A stretch of 64,000 nt of DNA from an uncultured Bacteroidales bacterium (GTDB lineage: Bacteria; Bacteroidota; Bacteroidia; Bacteroidales; Bacteroidaceae): positions 326,910-390,909 of the forward strand of contig CAMAFY010000001.1 in NCBI GenBank assembly GCA_945833885.1. Reading direction: 5' to 3'. The first letter of the stretch is position 1. Every line of letters starts with the position of its first letter. Below the pieces are notes generated by a model. The model made no database searches. It saw only the letters and a list, made by a program, of their open reading frames with translations, and was not told the DNA's origin. Shown here one piece after another: positions 63,329 through 64,000 of the stretch. Made by a program: the position numbers and the translations under genes.

Positions 63329-64000
63329 ATGGCAAAAACTCAATATACAAAGAAGAATACCACTCCTGTCCCTGAGCATGATGGCTTTGGACGCCTGCAA
63401 CCACAAGACCTAAGCCTTGAAAAAGCCGTCATCGGAACCTTACTCCTTGAGAAGGACGCATATACAGAAATCAGTGAAATACTCAAGCCCGAGAGTTTTT
63501 ACGACCATCGTCATCAAGTCATTTATGAGGCCATCCGCCAACTGAATATTGAGGAACGTCCGGCCGACCTCTACACTATTACAGAACAACTCAAGAAAAA
63601 TGAAAAACTTGAGGCGGCAGGAGGCATGAATTATCTTGTGCAACTGAGCAATGAAATGGCAAGTGGTGACCATATTGAGTACCATGCACGCATCATTGCA
63701 CAGAAGGCAACGGCTCGACAACTGATATCCTATACCGCAAACATCCAAAACAAGGCTTTTGATCCTACGACGGATGTTGACAAATTGATGCAGGAAGCTG
63801 AAGGAAGCCTTTTCGAACTTTCTCAGAAAAACCTGAAGAAAGACTATGTGCAGATTGACTCTGTTATCAATACCGCCTACGATATGCTCCACAAGGCTTC
63901 GAAGCGTGTCGACGGAATGAGCGGAACAGCAAGTGGATTCTACGCTCTTGATAAAATGACATCCGGATGGCAGAATTCAGACCTCATCATTCTTGCCGCA
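63329..64000 (+). CDS. dnaB: Replicative DNA helicase DnaB (3' end outside window)
   Basis: The first 224 residues of DnaB, running off the right edge. The N-terminal domain (LSLEKAVIGTLLLEKDAYTEISEILKPESFYDHRHQVIYEAI) and linker helix (TVDVDKLMQEAEGSLFELSQKN-like) are clear, followed by GTASGFYALDKMTSGWQNSDLIILAA, the start of the RecA-like ATPase just before Walker A. Start ATG 63329 (MAKTQYTKKN). It forms the replicative hexamer that works with DnaE, encoded 34 kb away here. Confidence 0.96.
   Translation, partial: MAKTQYTKKNTTPVPEHDGFGRLQPQDLSLEKAVIGTLLLEKDAYTEISEILKPESFYDHRHQVIYEAIRQLNIEERPADLYTITEQLKKNEKLEAAGGMNYLVQLSNEMASGDHIEYHARIIAQKATARQLISYTANIQNKAFDPTTDVDKLMQEAEGSLFELSQKNLKKDYVQIDSVINTAYDMLHKASKRVDGMSGTASGFYALDKMTSGWQNSDLIILAA

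Noticed and set aside
1696..64000. tRNA, rRNA, tmRNA, RNase P or SRP RNA in the gaps
   Set aside because: I looked for TTCGA-type T-loops with CCA-side pairing and conserved RNA cores in each gap and saw none.

Overview
The window looks like a chromosomal segment of a Gram-negative anaerobe of the order Bacteroidales, most likely Prevotellaceae. The gene set supports this: clpP-clpX-recQ, class I GlnRS, NhaC, a single-subunit DnaE of about 1,265 residues, Kdo genes kdsB and kdsC, menaquinone methyltransferase, zinc-free L31, a SusA-like periplasmic amylase, a Bacteroidetes-type putative porin, and a secreted protein ending in a 'YDLLGRPV'-like tail. Several promoters match the Bacteroidetes pattern (TTTG or TTG, about 19-21 bases, TAnnTTTG). 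Gene starts lack Shine-Dalgarno sequences, as expected for this phylum. Family-level assignment is inference. The window is mostly core chromosome; I saw no phage, integrase, insertion sequence, rRNA, tRNA or CRISPR.

Layout. 1-7.6 kb (+): ClpP (5' end outside the window), ClpX, then recQ-glnS and a TPR protein. 8-10 kb (+): secreted GH20 hexosaminidase. 10.2-21.9 kb, all (-): YjbR-like protein, M3 peptidase lipoprotein, SIMPL protein, a surface-sugar cassette (glycosyltransferase, PLP aminotransferase, FemAB-like acetyltransferase, FdtA-like ketoisomerase), then maf, kdsC, a DUF2520 protein and a polysaccharide flippase. 22.3-24.2 kb (+): periplasmic amylase. 25-33.4 kb (-): dnaE followed by a second glycosyltransferase, and dapA followed by a putative porin. 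34.5-40.1 kb (+): prs, class A PBP, kdsB and a MORN-repeat protein. 40.4-45.8 kb (+): tight five-gene operon of branching enzyme, unknown membrane protein, DUF5063, DEDDy exonuclease and RlmI-type methyltransferase. Then nhaC (-), mnmE (+), a frameshifted nucleoside phosphorylase, a small peptide gene with a secreted protein (-), and about 1 kb of gene-poor AT-rich DNA. 52.5-57.5 kb (+): acyltransferase, tsaC, ClC channel, menG, aroE, then rpmE. 58.4-59.7 kb (-): a small membrane protein, OmpH/Skp-like lipoprotein and YraN. 59.9-64 kb (+): pepD, a beta-helix lipoprotein and the 5' part of dnaB.

How they fit. Envelope construction is the recurring theme: Kdo synthesis and activation (kdsC, kdsB), amino-sugar decoration, flippase, PBP, DapA, porin and OmpH. 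A second theme is alpha-glucan use (periplasmic amylase) and storage (GlgB). The rest is housekeeping: DnaE, DnaB, RecQ, Prs, MnmE, TsaC, GlnRS, ClpXP.

The most unexpected signal is a dispersed non-coding repeat family. Five intergenic arrays (about 7.7, 17.9, 24.8, 33.9 and 58.1 kb) each hold four or five units of a 15-bp core (AAAGTACGGAAGTTT or its inverse) at an almost exact 22-bp period. Units of opposite orientation keep the same phase. No gene explains them. Other items of interest are a terminator-like hairpin in the dapA leader, a structured leader before recQ, and a strong terminator with no gene in front of it at 24.6 kb.
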